A stretch of 64,000 nucleotides of DNA, taken from assembly GCF_001506075.1 (NCBI RefSeq), contig NZ_KQ947475.1, positions 1,440,767-1,504,766 of the forward strand, in the 5' to 3' direction. Position numbers and translations under genes: made by a program. The notes under the pieces are model-generated. The model searched no databases. It was not told where the DNA came from and saw only the letters and a program-made list of their open reading frames with translations. The stretch's first letter is position 1, and each line of letters begins with the position of its first letter. Source of the stretch: Vibrio sp. MEBiC08052. Its GTDB lineage: Bacteria > Pseudomonadota > Gammaproteobacteria > Enterobacterales > Vibrionaceae. Shown here in pieces: positions 16,058-25,389 of this stretch.

Positions 16058-17116
16058 ATGTTTACCCAAAGAATGTTGTTGAACCGTTTTCGTTGCGTGA
16101 TTGCGCTGTTGTTCCTTGTTGGGGTTACGGCCTGTAGCCGGACGCCGGAGTTAAAAAAGTTGGAAGGTTATGCTCAGGGAACAACCTATCATATCAGTTG
16201 GTGGTCTGAATCGGGCATTTCGGCCGATAAAATTCGTCCGCTGTTTGATCAGCGTCTGGCACAAATTGATAAAGAGTTATCGACTTATCGTGATGATTCT
16301 TACATTTCAAAGTTTAACCAGAGTCACTCGACCGAATGGCAACCAGCCTCCGATGATTTCATCGAACTCTTGAAGATTGCACGCCGGGTGAATCAGAAAA
16401 CCCAAGGATGTTATGACCCGACGGTTGGGCCATTGTTTAATCTGTGGGGATTTCGAAAAAGTGATTTCAAAGTTCCGGATAGTCAGCAAATTGCTGCTGT
16501 AAAAGCTGAGCTGGGGCTGGACAAAATTGAGGTAGATGAGCAGGGTAAACGCATTCGTAAAACTTTGCCGCAGGTACAGCTCGATTTTTCTTCGATGGGC
16601 GAAGGCTATACGATTGGCAAGCTCAGTGCGATTTTGGAATCTCACGGGATTGTCAATTATCTGGTTGAGTTTGGCGGGGACATGAAAATCAAAGGCCACA
16701 AACCGGATGGCTCGAAATGGCGGATTGCCATTGAGCGCCCAATTCATAAAGATGATGATATTCAGCCCTATAAGATTGTGACGATTCAGGACGAACAAGG
16801 TGTGACCTTGGATACATCAGGGACTTATCGCCGCTCTTTTGATGCTAATGGTCAATCATATTCTCACATTCTTGATCCGCGAACCGGTGCCTCTGTGACG
16901 CACGATTTGGTGTCTGCTTCAGTATTCGGCCAGATTCCCGCAGAAAGTGACGCATGGGCAACTGCAATGTTATGCCTTGGCCCGCAAGCCGGTTATCAGG
17001 TCGCCCAACAGGAGAACCTAGAGGTGTTCTTTATCCGTGCAGCACAAGGGAAATTTATTGATCAGCAGAGTCCGGCCCTGGAACACTCAACACGGGTTCT
17101 GTTCCATCAGGAATAA
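16058..17116 (+). CDS. apbE: FAD:protein FMN transferase (ApbE lipoprotein)
   Basis: 352 residues from the ATG at 16058 (AGG 9 bases upstream; the frame is open earlier without a ribosome site). A lipoprotein signal ends VGVTAC. ApbE motifs are present: YAQGTTYHI near the start, the acceptor loop around DPTVGPLFNLWGF, FSSMGEGYTIGKL, VEFGGDMKIKG, TLDTSGTYRR and SHILDPRTG. The enzyme attaches FMN through a phosphoester to Thr/Ser of periplasmic subunits such as NqrB/NqrC and RnfG/RnfD. It is separated here from any nqr or rnf operon. Confidence 0.93.
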   Translation: MFTQRMLLNRFRCVIALLFLVGVTACSRTPELKKLEGYAQGTTYHISWWSESGISADKIRPLFDQRLAQIDKELSTYRDDSYISKFNQSHSTEWQPASDDFIELLKIARRVNQKTQGCYDPTVGPLFNLWGFRKSDFKVPDSQQIAAVKAELGLDKIEVDEQGKRIRKTLPQVQLDFSSMGEGYTIGKLSAILESHGIVNYLVEFGGDMKIKGHKPDGSKWRIAIERPIHKDDDIQPYKIVTIQDEQGVTLDTSGTYRRSFDANGQSYSHILDPRTGASVTHDLVSASVFGQIPAESDAWATAMLCLGPQAGYQVAQQENLEVFFIRAAQGKFIDQQSPALEHSTRVLFHQE

Positions 17117-17220
17117 TCCTGAGAGTGATTTTCGCAAGGAATCATCGGTTTTAGAAATTGCGGTTAATAATCGGGTTAGTAACGGCAAATACAGGGTAAC
17201 CTGAGGAAGAGGTGAAAAGT

Positions 17221-17874
17221 ATGGCACATTTTACAGTGATTGGTTTAGGGCGGTTTGGCGTTGCAGCAAGTCTGGAGTTGATTCATCTCGGACATACGGT
17301 GACCGGTGTGGATCGAAATCCGAAAATCGCTGAGTTGTATGTCGAAGAACTGACACAATCTATCATTTGTGATGTGACGGATGAACACGCACTCAGAGAA
17401 CTGGAGCTGGCAGCGAGTAATGCCGTGCTCGTTGCGATTGGTGAAGATCTGGAGTCGAGTTTGCTCTGTATTCTGGCGTTAAAGAATCTTGGTGTAAAAG
17501 AGATCTGGGTGAAAGCCAGCTCTAAAGCCCATCATACCATTGTGTCAAAACTTGGCGTTGCCCGAATTATTCACCCGGAAGAAGAGATGGGCGTGCGCAT
17601 TGCACAAGCCCTGAATTATCCGATGGTGAATAATTATCTGTCGATCGGGCATGGGTTATATGTGGTGGATATTGAGGTGAAGTCGGGGCTCCATCATCAG
17701 CCGCTCTCGGCCTTGCTGGATAAAACTCAAGGCGATGTGGATGCGATTCTGGTGAAACGCGGCCGGGAGACGTTTACCCGACTGCCTCAAGATTTCCTCT
17801 TACAGGAAAACGATACATTTTTGCTGTGCGGAACGAGAGAAGCGTTAGAACAGATTGCGCCAAGGTTGGTGTGA
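17221..17874 (+). CDS. ktrA: KtrA, regulatory RCK subunit of the K+ transporter
   Basis: 218 residues from the ATG at 17221 (GAGG 8 bases upstream; an in-frame GTG at 17212 overlaps that site). Residues 1-130 form a Rossmann RCK_N domain with the nucleotide loop GLGRFG at 8-13 and a conserved acidic residue after VTGVDRN. The rest is an RCK_C domain. KtrA rings bind ATP/ADP and gate the KtrB channel. The stop is 1 base before the ktrB ATG, so the pair is a coupled operon. Known in Vibrio alginolyticus as the Na+-dependent K+ uptake system used in osmoadaptation. Confidence 0.93.
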   Translation: MAHFTVIGLGRFGVAASLELIHLGHTVTGVDRNPKIAELYVEELTQSIICDVTDEHALRELELAASNAVLVAIGEDLESSLLCILALKNLGVKEIWVKASSKAHHTIVSKLGVARIIHPEEEMGVRIAQALNYPMVNNYLSIGHGLYVVDIEVKSGLHHQPLSALLDKTQGDVDAILVKRGRETFTRLPQDFLLQENDTFLLCGTREALEQIAPRLV

Positions 17875-17875
17875 C

Positions 17876-19240
17876 ATGGCAGCATGGCATCCGTCTACAT
17901 CTCCGATAGTCAGAAGACCGAAAGCGAGGCGAAAGATTGCTGCCGCGCCACCGATTATCTTATGTGCCAGTTTTCTGTTGCTGATTTTACTGGGAACATG
18001 CTTGCTGAAACTACCGCTGGCAACCGTGACGCCAATCAGTTGGGCACACAGCTTGTTTACTGCCACCTCGGCAGTGACTGTGACCGGACTCTCTGTGGTC
18101 GATACAGGAACGGCGTTTACTGTCTTTGGTCAGGTCATCATTGCCATATTGATCCAGTTCGGCGGGTTGGGGCTGATGACATTCGCGGTGGTGACGTTAA
18201 TTGCATTGGGGGGGAAAATTAATTTCTTGCAGCGGACAGTGATCAGAGAAGCCTTCAATCAGACCGATGCCTCCACATTAGTTTCTACCGCAAAATCCGT
18301 TTTATATTTTTCTTTGATCGTCGAATCGATCGGCATGATTATTTTATCGCTTTACTGGTTGCCGGAACTGGGGTGGAAAACCAGCTTATTTCACGGCTTC
18401 TTTTACACCATCAGTGCGTTTAACAATGCCGGGTTTGCTCTCGATAGCCGTAGCCTGATGCCGTATGTCTCGGATCCGGTGGTGAATCTGACGATTACCG
18501 GGTTGTTTATTATCGGGGGACTGGGATTTTCTGTCTGGCTGGATTTAATTCGCAATCGCCGCTGGGTTCTGCTGACACCGTACAGCAAATTGATGATCTC
18601 CGGGACAGTCATCATTAACGCGGTGGCCGTGATTCTGATTTATTGTATTGAATACGATAATCCCCATACGCTGGCACCTTTGAGCGAAGGGGGCAAGTGG
18701 CTGGCTTCATGGTTTCAAGCGGTAACACCGAGAACTGCCGGATTCAATACGCTGGCGATCGATCAGCTCAAAGATGCAACCACATCTGTAATGCTGGTGC
18801 TGATGTTTATCGGTGGCGGATCGATGAGTACCGCCAGCGGCATTAAAGTGGTGACATTCATTGTTCTGATTCTGGCAACATATGGTTATTTGCGACGAGA
18901 TGCCGCAATTCAGGTGTTTAAACGAGAAATTCCTAAAGAGACGATTAATAAAGCACTGGCGCTGACCGTTATTTCTATCGGTGTCACTTGGATGGCTATT
19001 TTCGGTTTACTGCTGAGCGAACATGCGCCGATGATCGATATTATTTTTGAAGCCATTTCAGCATTGGGAACCGTCGGGCTTTCCCGAGGTTTGACTGCGT
19101 CGCTGTCTGAAACCGGTGAGGTAATTATTATGCTGATGATGTTTATCGGCCGGTTAGGGCCACTCACCATCGCTTATTTTCTTGCCAGCCCCAGAACGCA
19201 TCGTTTGCGTTATCCTGAGACCAAACTCGTTATTGGTTAA
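17876..19240 (+). CDS. ktrB: KtrB, Na+-dependent K+ uptake channel subunit
   Basis: 454 residues from the ATG just after the ktrA stop. The four pore-loop repeats of the SKT superfamily are visible: TVTGLS, NNAGFA, TAGFNT and TVGLSRG, each with the filter glycine. About eight main membrane segments flank them. It forms a dimer bound by a KtrA octamer. The last 4 bases overlap the convergent desulfhydrase-like gene, leaving no room for a separate terminator between them. Confidence 0.93.
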   Translation: MAAWHPSTSPIVRRPKARRKIAAAPPIILCASFLLLILLGTCLLKLPLATVTPISWAHSLFTATSAVTVTGLSVVDTGTAFTVFGQVIIAILIQFGGLGLMTFAVVTLIALGGKINFLQRTVIREAFNQTDASTLVSTAKSVLYFSLIVESIGMIILSLYWLPELGWKTSLFHGFFYTISAFNNAGFALDSRSLMPYVSDPVVNLTITGLFIIGGLGFSVWLDLIRNRRWVLLTPYSKLMISGTVIINAVAVILIYCIEYDNPHTLAPLSEGGKWLASWFQAVTPRTAGFNTLAIDQLKDATTSVMLVLMFIGGGSMSTASGIKVVTFIVLILATYGYLRRDAAIQVFKREIPKETINKALALTVISIGVTWMAIFGLLLSEHAPMIDIIFEAISALGTVGLSRGLTASLSETGEVIIMLMMFIGRLGPLTIAYFLASPRTHRLRYPETKLVIG

Positions 19241-20169
19241 CGGTTATATTTGTGAGGCGGGGGTAAATCTGCGTATTTGCGCTGGTATCGGGCCTGCATA
19301 CTGACATTACCCAGTAAACCGCCTTGATGGATATAGATCAGCGGTGTATCAGCATGTTCGGTTAACCAGTTTTGCAGACAGCGCCACATCAGCGGGTCAT
19401 AGAGTAAATCAAATTCGACTTGGGTTTCGCGACAGAGATTCAGCCAGAGCGTGTAGTTTTCGCGATACAATTTGCCAAAATGATGTTTCTGCGACACAGA
19501 CAAAATGGTCGGATAGCTGGTGGCTGCCAGCATATCCCACTGTTTCTTCAAGTAAGATTCACCACCGACACAGGCACAGGTCAGCACTTGAATCTGATGA
19601 GAGGCAAGGTGTTGATGTAAATAGAGGGCTGTGGTGCCGGTGCCAGAGGGAAGCGCGACGACAGGGCGCTCAATCTGGTGTTTATTGCACCAAGTGATGA
19701 TTTCATCCCCGAGTGCTGTAATGCCCGGCTGAGCAATATCACTCCGTCCGCCTTCGGGCAAGACCAGGCAACTCTCATCAGGACAACGAACCTGTTGAAT
19801 ATAATCACAAGGGTGCATCGCTGCGGTTGGATGTTGTCCTGTGGGATAGATTGTTGCACCGAGTGCCAGTGCCGCTTTGTAGTTACCCTGCGGATGTCCG
19901 GTCAACCACTGAGGAATATGATCAACGTAATATTCAAACTGCCAGCCTCTGAGTTGTGCCAGCGCAGCAAATGAGTAAAGAGAATTGGCTTTCGGAGAAC
20001 CATAGCTGATCAACGTCTTGATTTGAGGCAGCGGCGCATCAAGCAATGTCATCAATTTGCGGGCTTTGTTGCCTGAAAACTGAGGATGAAGCAAATCATC
20101 TCGTTTGAGATAGAAATGCTTGCCGTCAAAGGTGTGCTCGGTCGTCGGGCTATGGGTCAATATATTCAT
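19237..20169 (-). CDS. PLP-dependent D-cysteine desulfhydrase / ACC deaminase-like protein
   Basis: About 310 residues from the ATG at 20169 (an ATG at 20181 is also in frame; neither has a strong ribosome site). It belongs to the fold-type II PLP family of DcyD and ACC deaminase. The PLP lysine is probably K35 in FSGNKARKL, and a phosphate-binding glycine/threonine loop appears as SGTGTTALYL. DcyD converts D-cysteine to pyruvate, H2S and ammonia; which substrate this one uses cannot be read from sequence. It is convergent with ktrB and is preceded by a strong terminator-like hairpin in its leader. Confidence 0.8.
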   Translation of the reverse strand: MNILTHSPTTEHTFDGKHFYLKRDDLLHPQFSGNKARKLMTLLDAPLPQIKTLISYGSPKANSLYSFAALAQLRGWQFEYYVDHIPQWLTGHPQGNYKAALALGATIYPTGQHPTAAMHPCDYIQQVRCPDESCLVLPEGGRSDIAQPGITALGDEIITWCNKHQIERPVVALPSGTGTTALYLHQHLASHQIQVLTCACVGGESYLKKQWDMLAATSYPTILSVSQKHHFGKLYRENYTLWLNLCRETQVEFDLLYDPLMWRCLQNWLTEHADTPLIYIHQGGLLGNVSMQARYQRKYADLPPPHKYNR

Positions 20170-20219
20170 GCAGGCAAGCATAGCTTGAGTTGATCGCTAT
20201 CACAAGGCGTACTCAAGGC

Positions 20220-20249
20220 AAAAAAAAGCCAGTACAACCTGTACTGGCT
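20220..20249 (-). terminator. Strong intrinsic terminator (leftward) in the leader of the desulfhydrase-like gene
   Basis: A 9-10 bp perfect stem (AGCCAGTAC at 20227-20235, GTACTGGCT at 20241-20249) followed on the minus strand by a run of eight U. No leftward protein-coding gene lies to its right before fabV, and the fabV/ybjL terminator blocks read-through from further right. It must therefore end a transcript starting between about 20250 and 20560: a small RNA or an attenuated leader. Confidence 0.75.
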
Positions 20250-20350
20250 ACTATAAATAGGAGTTAACAAGAAAAAGCAGTATTGACAAAAAGTTATCCA
20301 ACATTTCTGCCAATCTTGTTAAATCAGACTGGTGATGTCACAGATAGTTC
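20250..20350 (-). ncRNA. Candidate small RNA or attenuator leader upstream of the desulfhydrase-like gene
   Basis: On the minus strand, UUAACAAG (20315-20322) can pair with CUUGUUAA (20264-20271), enclosing about 43 bases, and this is followed directly by the intrinsic terminator at 20220-20249. A stem plus U-tailed terminator in an intergenic region is typical of an Hfq-type sRNA or a regulatory leader. The 5' end is not defined and no clear promoter was found. Confidence 0.4.
20251..20304 (-). CDS. Possible 17-codon leader peptide, Leu-rich
   Basis: A minus-strand ORF starting ATG at 20304 and encoding MLDNFLSILLFLVNSYL, with its TAG ending 1 base before the terminator stem. Six of 17 residues are Leu. 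The ribosome site is weak, so it may be chance. It matters because of its position immediately before the terminator. Confidence 0.25.
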   Translation of the reverse strand: MLDNFLSILLFLVNSYL

Positions 20351-20423
20351 CTCATTTTTTCATTTTTTTCGTTTGAATCAGTGATGCCGGTGAGAACGAT
20401 TGAATAGAATTTATATATTTTTC

Positions 20424-20440
20424 AATGGAGTAACTCCATT
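20424..20440. promoter_or_regulatory. Inverted repeat upstream of fabV
   Basis: AATGGAG-taa-CTCCATT, arms of 7 with a 3-base centre, 125 bases before the fabV start. Possible operator; it does not match the FadR consensus. Regulator unknown. Confidence 0.35.
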
Positions 20441-20564
20441 TTTAACGTTCAAAACGGTAAAAAGAGATCCAACCACTCACTTTTTGAGGGGAAATCTTAA
20501 GAAATAGGGTGAGATTTAGAGGCGAAACTTTTATTCTTACGGGGTTTTTTAAAGGAAGTTGAAT

Positions 20565-21767
20565 ATGATCATCAAACCTAAAATTCGTGGATTTATTTGT
20601 ACGACAACACATCCAGTCGGGTGTGAAGCGAATGTCAGAGAGCAGATCGCTTATACTCAATCACAAGGAAGCATCGACAATGCGCCTAAGCGCGTACTGG
20701 TTGTCGGTTCTTCCAGTGGCTATGGACTTTCATCGCGTATTGCTGCGGCATTTGGTGGTGGTGCGGCAACGATCGGTGTTTTCTTCGAAAAGCAGGGAAC
20801 CGAGAAGAAACCGGGTACCGCAGGATTTTATAATGCTGCTGCGTTTGATAAATGTGCACATGAAGCCGGCCTCTATGCGAAAAGTATCAATGGTGATGCT
20901 TTTTCCCATGAAGCAAAACAGAAAGCAATTGAGCTGATTCGGCAAGATTTGGGTCAGATTGATCTGGTTGTCTATTCTTTGGCATCCCCTGTCAGAAAAA
21001 TGCCCGATAGTGGCGAATTGGTTCGTTCAGCGCTGAAACCGATTGGTGAAACTTACACTTCAACTGCTGTTGATACCAATCGGGATGTCATTATTGAAGC
21101 CAGCATTGAACCGGCAACTGAGCAGGAAATTGAAGACACTGTGACAGTCATGGGCGGCCAGGACTGGGAACTGTGGATCAACGCATTGAACGACGCGGGT
21201 GTACTGGCAGACGGCTGTAAAACAGTCGCGTATAGCTATATCGGTACTGAGCTGACTTGGCCAATCTATTGGGACGGTGCGCTGGGTCGTGCGAAGATGG
21301 ATTTGGACCGTGCTGCAACAGCGCTGAACCAGCAACTGAGCGCAAAACAGGGCTCTGCAAATGTGACTGTATTGAAATCGGTTGTAACGCAAGCCAGTTC
21401 TGCAATTCCTGTCATGCCGCTTTACATCTCTATGGTGTTTAAAAAGATGCGTGAAGAAGGGGTTCATGAAGGATGTATGGCGCAGATCTATCGTCTGTTT
21501 AGTGAGCGACTGTATCGTGCTGATGGTCAGGCACCGGCCGTGGATGACAACAATCGTCTGCGTCTTGATGACTGGGAACTGAGAGACGATATTCAGCAGC
21601 ATTGCCGTGAGTTGTGGCCACAGATCACCACGGAAAACCTCAAACAGCTGACAGATTATGAAGCATATAAAGAAGAATTTCTGAAACTGTTTGGTTTTGG
21701 TATTGATGGCGTCGATTATGATGCGGATGTGAATCCGGCCGTTGAGTTTGACGTGATTGATATCTGA
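20565..21767 (+). CDS. fabV: Trans-2-enoyl-ACP reductase FabV
   Basis: 400 residues from the ATG at 20565 ([19 protein letters not shown], the family's N-terminus; AGGA upstream). The Rossmann glycine loop is [15 protein letters not shown]. The catalytic Tyr-x8-Lys motif is seen as [10 protein letters not shown], the spacing that separates FabV from FabI (Tyr-x6-Lys). It catalyses the last, NADH-dependent reduction in fatty-acid elongation and is insensitive to triclosan. Monocistronic, ended by the hairpin at 21789-21813. Confidence 0.97.
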   Translation: MIIKPKIRGFICTTTHPVGCEANVREQIAYTQSQGSIDNAPKRVLVVGSSSGYGLSSRIAAAFGGGAATIGVFFEKQGTEKKPGTAGFYNAAAFDKCAHEAGLYAKSINGDAFSHEAKQKAIELIRQDLGQIDLVVYSLASPVRKMPDSGELVRSALKPIGETYTSTAVDTNRDVIIEASIEPATEQEIEDTVTVMGGQDWELWINALNDAGVLADGCKTVAYSYIGTELTWPIYWDGALGRAKMDLDRAATALNQQLSAKQGSANVTVLKSVVTQASSAIPVMPLYISMVFKKMREEGVHEGCMAQIYRLFSERLYRADGQAPAVDDNNRLRLDDWELRDDIQQHCRELWPQITTENLKQLTDYEAYKEEFLKLFGFGIDGVDYDADVNPAVEFDVIDI

Positions 21768-21788
21768 TTTGTTTTCGATTGAGAAGTG

Positions 21789-21815
21789 AAAAAGCGCCGT
21801 AATGGCGCTTTTTTT
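21789..21815. terminator. Bidirectional terminator between fabV and the YbjL-type gene
   Basis: AAAAAGCGCC / GGCGCTTTTT stem with a 5-base loop and a T-run, between two convergent genes. Confidence 0.9.
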
Positions 21816-21883
21816 GATCCGAAATGATGTGCTTATGATAGATGCTGTTGAGCAGCATCGGCACAGGAATAAACCCTGATTCA

Positions 21884-23566
21884 CTAACTCAGTAAAATGA
21901 TGACGGTTCCTGTCAGGGTCATCAAAATGTTGGCAATGGTATACGTCCCTGCATATCCGAGCGCAGGGATGGTTGATTTCGCATAGTCATTGACGATATC
22001 CATTGCCGGTGCGCAGGTTCTTGCTCCGATAATGGCACCAAACAGTAACGCCCGGTTCATTTTCAGAACATAAGCGCCAATGAGGTAAGCAAAAAATACC
22101 GGGACGACACTGACCAGAAAAGCCAGACCAATCACTTTGATACCGATTTCTGACAGGTGTTGAAACATACTACCACCGGCACTCAGGCCGATACCAACCA
22201 TGAAAATCATTAACCCGAGATCTTTGGTCATATTCAGCGCACCTTGTGGGACATAACCAAAGGTTGGGTGATTGGCCCGTAAAAAGCCGAGAGTAATTCC
22301 AGAAAGCAATAACCCGACAGCATTACCTAAACCAAAAGAGACTTGACCGAAGGTCATGGTAATCAGACCGAGCGTAATCCCAAAGATGAAAAAGGCGCAA
22401 AAAGCCAACAAATCTGCCATTTGACTGTGGATCGAGATGAAACCGATTTTATCTGCGAGCCCTTGTACCCGGCTTTTTTCACCACTGACCTGAAGGAGGT
22501 CACCTTTGGTGAGGACTATATCTGAGTCCATTGGCATTTCAATCTGTGCCCGGACCACGCGGTTGAGAAAACAGCCATACTCGGAAAGATTCAGGTCAGA
22601 CAGCCGTTTGCCGACCATGCTGTCGCTCTTAACCACGATTTCTTCTTCTGAAATGCGCAGGTCAAGCAAGTTGCGGTCAAAGACTTCTTTGCCGTTTCTG
22701 AAGCTGGGATCCAGCCTCGCGTGGCTGTCAGGAAAACCGACCAGTGCGATTTCATCGCCTTCTTGCAAAATCGCGTCACCATCCGGATGAGCTAGAATGC
22801 CATTACGTCGGATGCGCTCAATGTAACAGCCCGTTTGACGGTAGATCCCCAATTCACGAAGATTACGGCCGTCAATCCAGTCTGTCAGCTCTTTTCCTAC
22901 CCGATAAGCACGAATAATGGGTAAGTAAACTTTCCGCTGTCCGTTATGGCCTAAGCCGCGCTCCCGGGCAATTTGCTGAGCTGAATCTGAGAGGTTCTGT
23001 TTTTGCAGTCTCGGCAGCAGCTTCGCAAACATAATCATACTGATAAGGCCGATAAGATAAGCAATCGCATAGCCGACGGAGACATTTTCCAGTACACGGG
23101 ACATCTCCATATTACGGGGAATTTCCGCCAGTCCGGAACCTAAGGCATCTTGGGCTCCGACGAGGATCGGTGTTGAGGTCAGTGCGCCAGCCATCATCCC
23201 CGCAGACAAGCCGTAATCCAGATGAAGGGCTTTGCCCCCGAAATAAGTGATTAGATTGGCAATGATGAGAACCGTCAGGCTTAAGATCAGGTAGTGCTTT
23301 CCATCTCGGAAAAAGATACCGAAAAAGTTTGGTCCCGCTTCGATACCGACGCAATAAATAAACAGCATGAAACCGATGGTGAGCGCTTCTGAATTCAGAG
23401 AAAATCCGAGGTGACCCATGAGGAGTGAGGTGACGAGAACTCCGATGGAGTTGCCGACCTGCAGGCTCCCGAAACGAATTTTCCCCAGCGCCAGACCACT
23501 CGCCAGAACAACAAAAATAAGCAGAATAGGGTTTTCTTTTAACAGCAAAACAACGTTTATATTCAC
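21884..23566 (-). CDS. YbjL/YidE-type putative transporter (aspartate:alanine exchanger superfamily)
   Basis: About 560 residues from a GTG at 23566 (protein start (M)[15 protein letters not shown]), which matches the E. coli YbjL N-terminus and the usual family length; upstream frame to 23656 is unlikely to be coding. Two AspT/YidE membrane domains flank two central TrkA-C (RCK_C) domains (about 210-375). Very strong match to YbjL in the central stretch ([20 protein letters not shown]). It is an inner-membrane protein of unproven substrate; AspT relatives exchange aspartate for alanine. Confidence 0.9.
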   Translation of the reverse strand: MNINVVLLLKENPILLIFVVLASGLALGKIRFGSLQVGNSIGVLVTSLLMGHLGFSLNSEALTIGFMLFIYCVGIEAGPNFFGIFFRDGKHYLILSLTVLIIANLITYFGGKALHLDYGLSAGMMAGALTSTPILVGAQDALGSGLAEIPRNMEMSRVLENVSVGYAIAYLIGLISMIMFAKLLPRLQKQNLSDSAQQIARERGLGHNGQRKVYLPIIRAYRVGKELTDWIDGRNLRELGIYRQTGCYIERIRRNGILAHPDGDAILQEGDEIALVGFPDSHARLDPSFRNGKEVFDRNLLDLRISEEEIVVKSDSMVGKRLSDLNLSEYGCFLNRVVRAQIEMPMDSDIVLTKGDLLQVSGEKSRVQGLADKIGFISIHSQMADLLAFCAFFIFGITLGLITMTFGQVSFGLGNAVGLLLSGITLGFLRANHPTFGYVPQGALNMTKDLGLMIFMVGIGLSAGGSMFQHLSEIGIKVIGLAFLVSVVPVFFAYLIGAYVLKMNRALLFGAIIGARTCAPAMDIVNDYAKSTIPALGYAGTYTIANILMTLTGTVIILLS

Positions 23567-23726
23567 AACTCGACTCAGGGATGTGGAAAAAGATGGCTGG
23601 TAAATTGTATCTGAAATATAAGAAAAAATAAGGGTATTTTTCAGGCTTTTTGGCACAAAGAAGAATTTTAATCTTAACGAGGGGAAGAGGGGAAAGAATC
23701 AATGCGCCGGAGCGTCAGAAAAGCAA

Positions 23727-23751
23727 AACCTGCCAGGATAATTGGCAGGTT
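23727..23751 (-). terminator. Terminator of grxA
   Basis: AACCTGCCA / TGGCAGGTT stem with a 7-base loop, followed on the minus strand by TTTGCTTTTC, 14 bases after the grxA stop. Confidence 0.8.
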
Positions 23752-23764
23752 AGTCAGGTCGGTA

Positions 23765-24031
23765 TTATTCGTCAAAAAGACCCAGATTTTCTTTAGCATA
23801 AGCCTCGAATTCAGTACAGCCACCAATATGAGTCTGGTCGATGAAGATTTGCGGTACGGTTTCAACGGGTTTGCCTACGGTTTTTTCCAAATCAGCTTTG
23901 CTGATGCCTTCTGCCTGGATATCCACGTAGCGGAAATTAAAATCGTCACGTTTTGCTTTCAACGTTTCTGCATGTTCTTTTGCCCGAACACAGAATGGGC
24001 AGCCGGGACGACCAAAGATCACTACAAACAT
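23765..24031 (-). CDS. grxA: Glutaredoxin 1 (GrxA)
   Basis: 88 residues from the ATG at 24031 (MFVVIFGRPGCPFC), with AAGGAG 8-9 bases upstream; the earlier ATG at 24046 overlaps that ribosome site. The dithiol active site CPFC is at 11-14, the cis-proline stretch TVPQIFID and the GG motif HIGGCTEF follow. It reduces disulfides with glutathione, including ribonucleotide reductase. Close to E. coli GrxA over its whole length. Monocistronic. Confidence 0.95.
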   Translation of the reverse strand: MFVVIFGRPGCPFCVRAKEHAETLKAKRDDFNFRYVDIQAEGISKADLEKTVGKPVETVPQIFIDQTHIGGCTEFEAYAKENLGLFDE

Positions 24032-24209
24032 AACTTTCTCCTTCATGTGTTGTTGGCGTAACTATGCCTGAAGTCACTTCGGAAATAAAGTTACATCTGC
24101 CTCTTGTTTTAATAGGTTAAAACGATGTAATCGATGACCTGCCACGGAAAGAAATATGGGCCGCGATGGCCCACATGAGATGGAAATCTTAAGGATATGC
24201 TGTTCAGTG

Positions 24210-25064
24210 TCAGAACTGAGGCAACTTATCGTAGCGAGAATCTTTCAATGCATCTTTGACGCGTTTGAGGTTTTCCCGGAATCCTGAGCCGCGACGTAAC
24301 GTAAAGCCGGTTGCGAGCACGTCAATCACCGTCATCTGAACCACTCTGCTTGCCATTGGCATATAGACATCGGTATCTTCCGGGACATCCAGACAGATGG
24401 AGAGTGAACTGACCTGATCGAGTGGTGAGTCTTTGGCTGTGATTGCGATGACGGTGGCACCATTCTGTTTTGCAAGATGCGCGATCTCAACCTGACTTTT
24501 GGTTCGGCCGGTATGAGAGATCAAGACAACCACATCATTATCGGTGCAATTGATGCAGCTCATACGCTGCATGACAATATCTTCAAAACAGGAGATCGGA
24601 ATATTAAAGCGAATAAACTTATTCTGTGCATCACGCGCGACTGCGGAAGAAGCCCCCAAGCCAAAAAATGAAATTCTCTTGGCTTGAGTCAATAAATCAA
24701 CGGCACGGTTAATTTGTGCAGCGTCGATGCTGTTTTTAGCAACATCAAGGCAAGCCATGGTTGATTCAAAAATCTTATGCGTGTATGCATCCGGGCCATC
24801 ATCTTCCTCGACATTACGGTTCACATAGGGTGTTCCATTTGCCAGACTTTGGGCGAGATGAAGTTTAAAGTCCGGAAAACCTTTGGTATCCAAACGACGA
24901 CAGAAGCGGTTTACCGTGGGCTCACTCACGTCAGCCATTTTGGCAAGGGTTGCAATACTGGAATGAATTGCAGTTTGTGGTGACGCCATGATGACTTCTG
25001 CAACTTTGCGTTCAGACTTGCTAAAATTTTCCAGATTTTTTTGAATTTTTTCTAATGTATTCAT
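24210..25064 (-). CDS. hexR: HexR, RpiR-family regulator of central carbon metabolism
   Basis: 284 residues from the ATG at 25064 (MNTLEKIQKNLENFSKSERK). An RpiR helix-turn-helix domain occupies about 1-77 (VSEPTVNRFCRRLDTKGFPDFK) and a SIS sugar-phosphate-binding domain about 120-260 (FFGLGASSAVA, VLISHTGRTK). Close to E. coli HexR throughout. HexR senses 2-keto-3-deoxy-6-phosphogluconate and controls zwf, edd/eda and glycolytic genes. Here it stands alone, not beside zwf. Confidence 0.93.
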   Translation of the reverse strand: MNTLEKIQKNLENFSKSERKVAEVIMASPQTAIHSSIATLAKMADVSEPTVNRFCRRLDTKGFPDFKLHLAQSLANGTPYVNRNVEEDDGPDAYTHKIFESTMACLDVAKNSIDAAQINRAVDLLTQAKRISFFGLGASSAVARDAQNKFIRFNIPISCFEDIVMQRMSCINCTDNDVVVLISHTGRTKSQVEIAHLAKQNGATVIAITAKDSPLDQVSSLSICLDVPEDTDVYMPMASRVVQMTVIDVLATGFTLRRGSGFRENLKRVKDALKDSRYDKLPQF

Positions 25065-25389
25065 AGTGTTCACACGGGAAAAGAACATTTCAGGAATTCG
25101 ACCTGATCACTGGTGATATCGAATCATGATACCCAAAGCATTCAATATTCATCACGAAGTGGGCATGGGAAATGAGTATAAACGTATGCACCGGTAATTC
25201 TGTAACATTTCAGGTTATCAAATGATAAGAATATGACAGGCCTCAAACTAAATTTCATATGATCCCTCAATTTTACCGCTAAATCTGAAAAAACAGGATT
25301 TCTCCGAGACAAAATGATTCATTTCTTACATCAGTCAGAAATAAAATTTCATCAGATGTGATCGCGTGACCGAAAACGGGAAATGCATA
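25065..25389. other. Upstream region of hexR
   Basis: No gene. AT-rich. A partial palindrome TGAAATTTTATTTC (minus strand, near 25339-25353) loosely resembles a HexR box but has mismatches in both half-sites, so autoregulation is not claimed. Confidence 0.35.

Noticed and set aside
21060..21884. A 274-codon open frame on the minus strand inside fabV
   Set aside because: It is antisense to a strongly conserved gene, has no ribosome site, reads as Cys/His/Arg-rich sequence and follows the codon pattern of fabV. Shadow of the real gene.
23567..23656. N-terminal 30 residues extending the YbjL-type protein
   Set aside because: The family starts at (M)NINV and the usual length is about 560; the extension is low-complexity Ser/Thr and lacks a ribosome site.
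25339..25353. HexR box upstream of hexR
   Set aside because: TGAAATTTTATTTC lacks the TGTAAT/ATTACA ends, so evidence for autoregulation is too weak.
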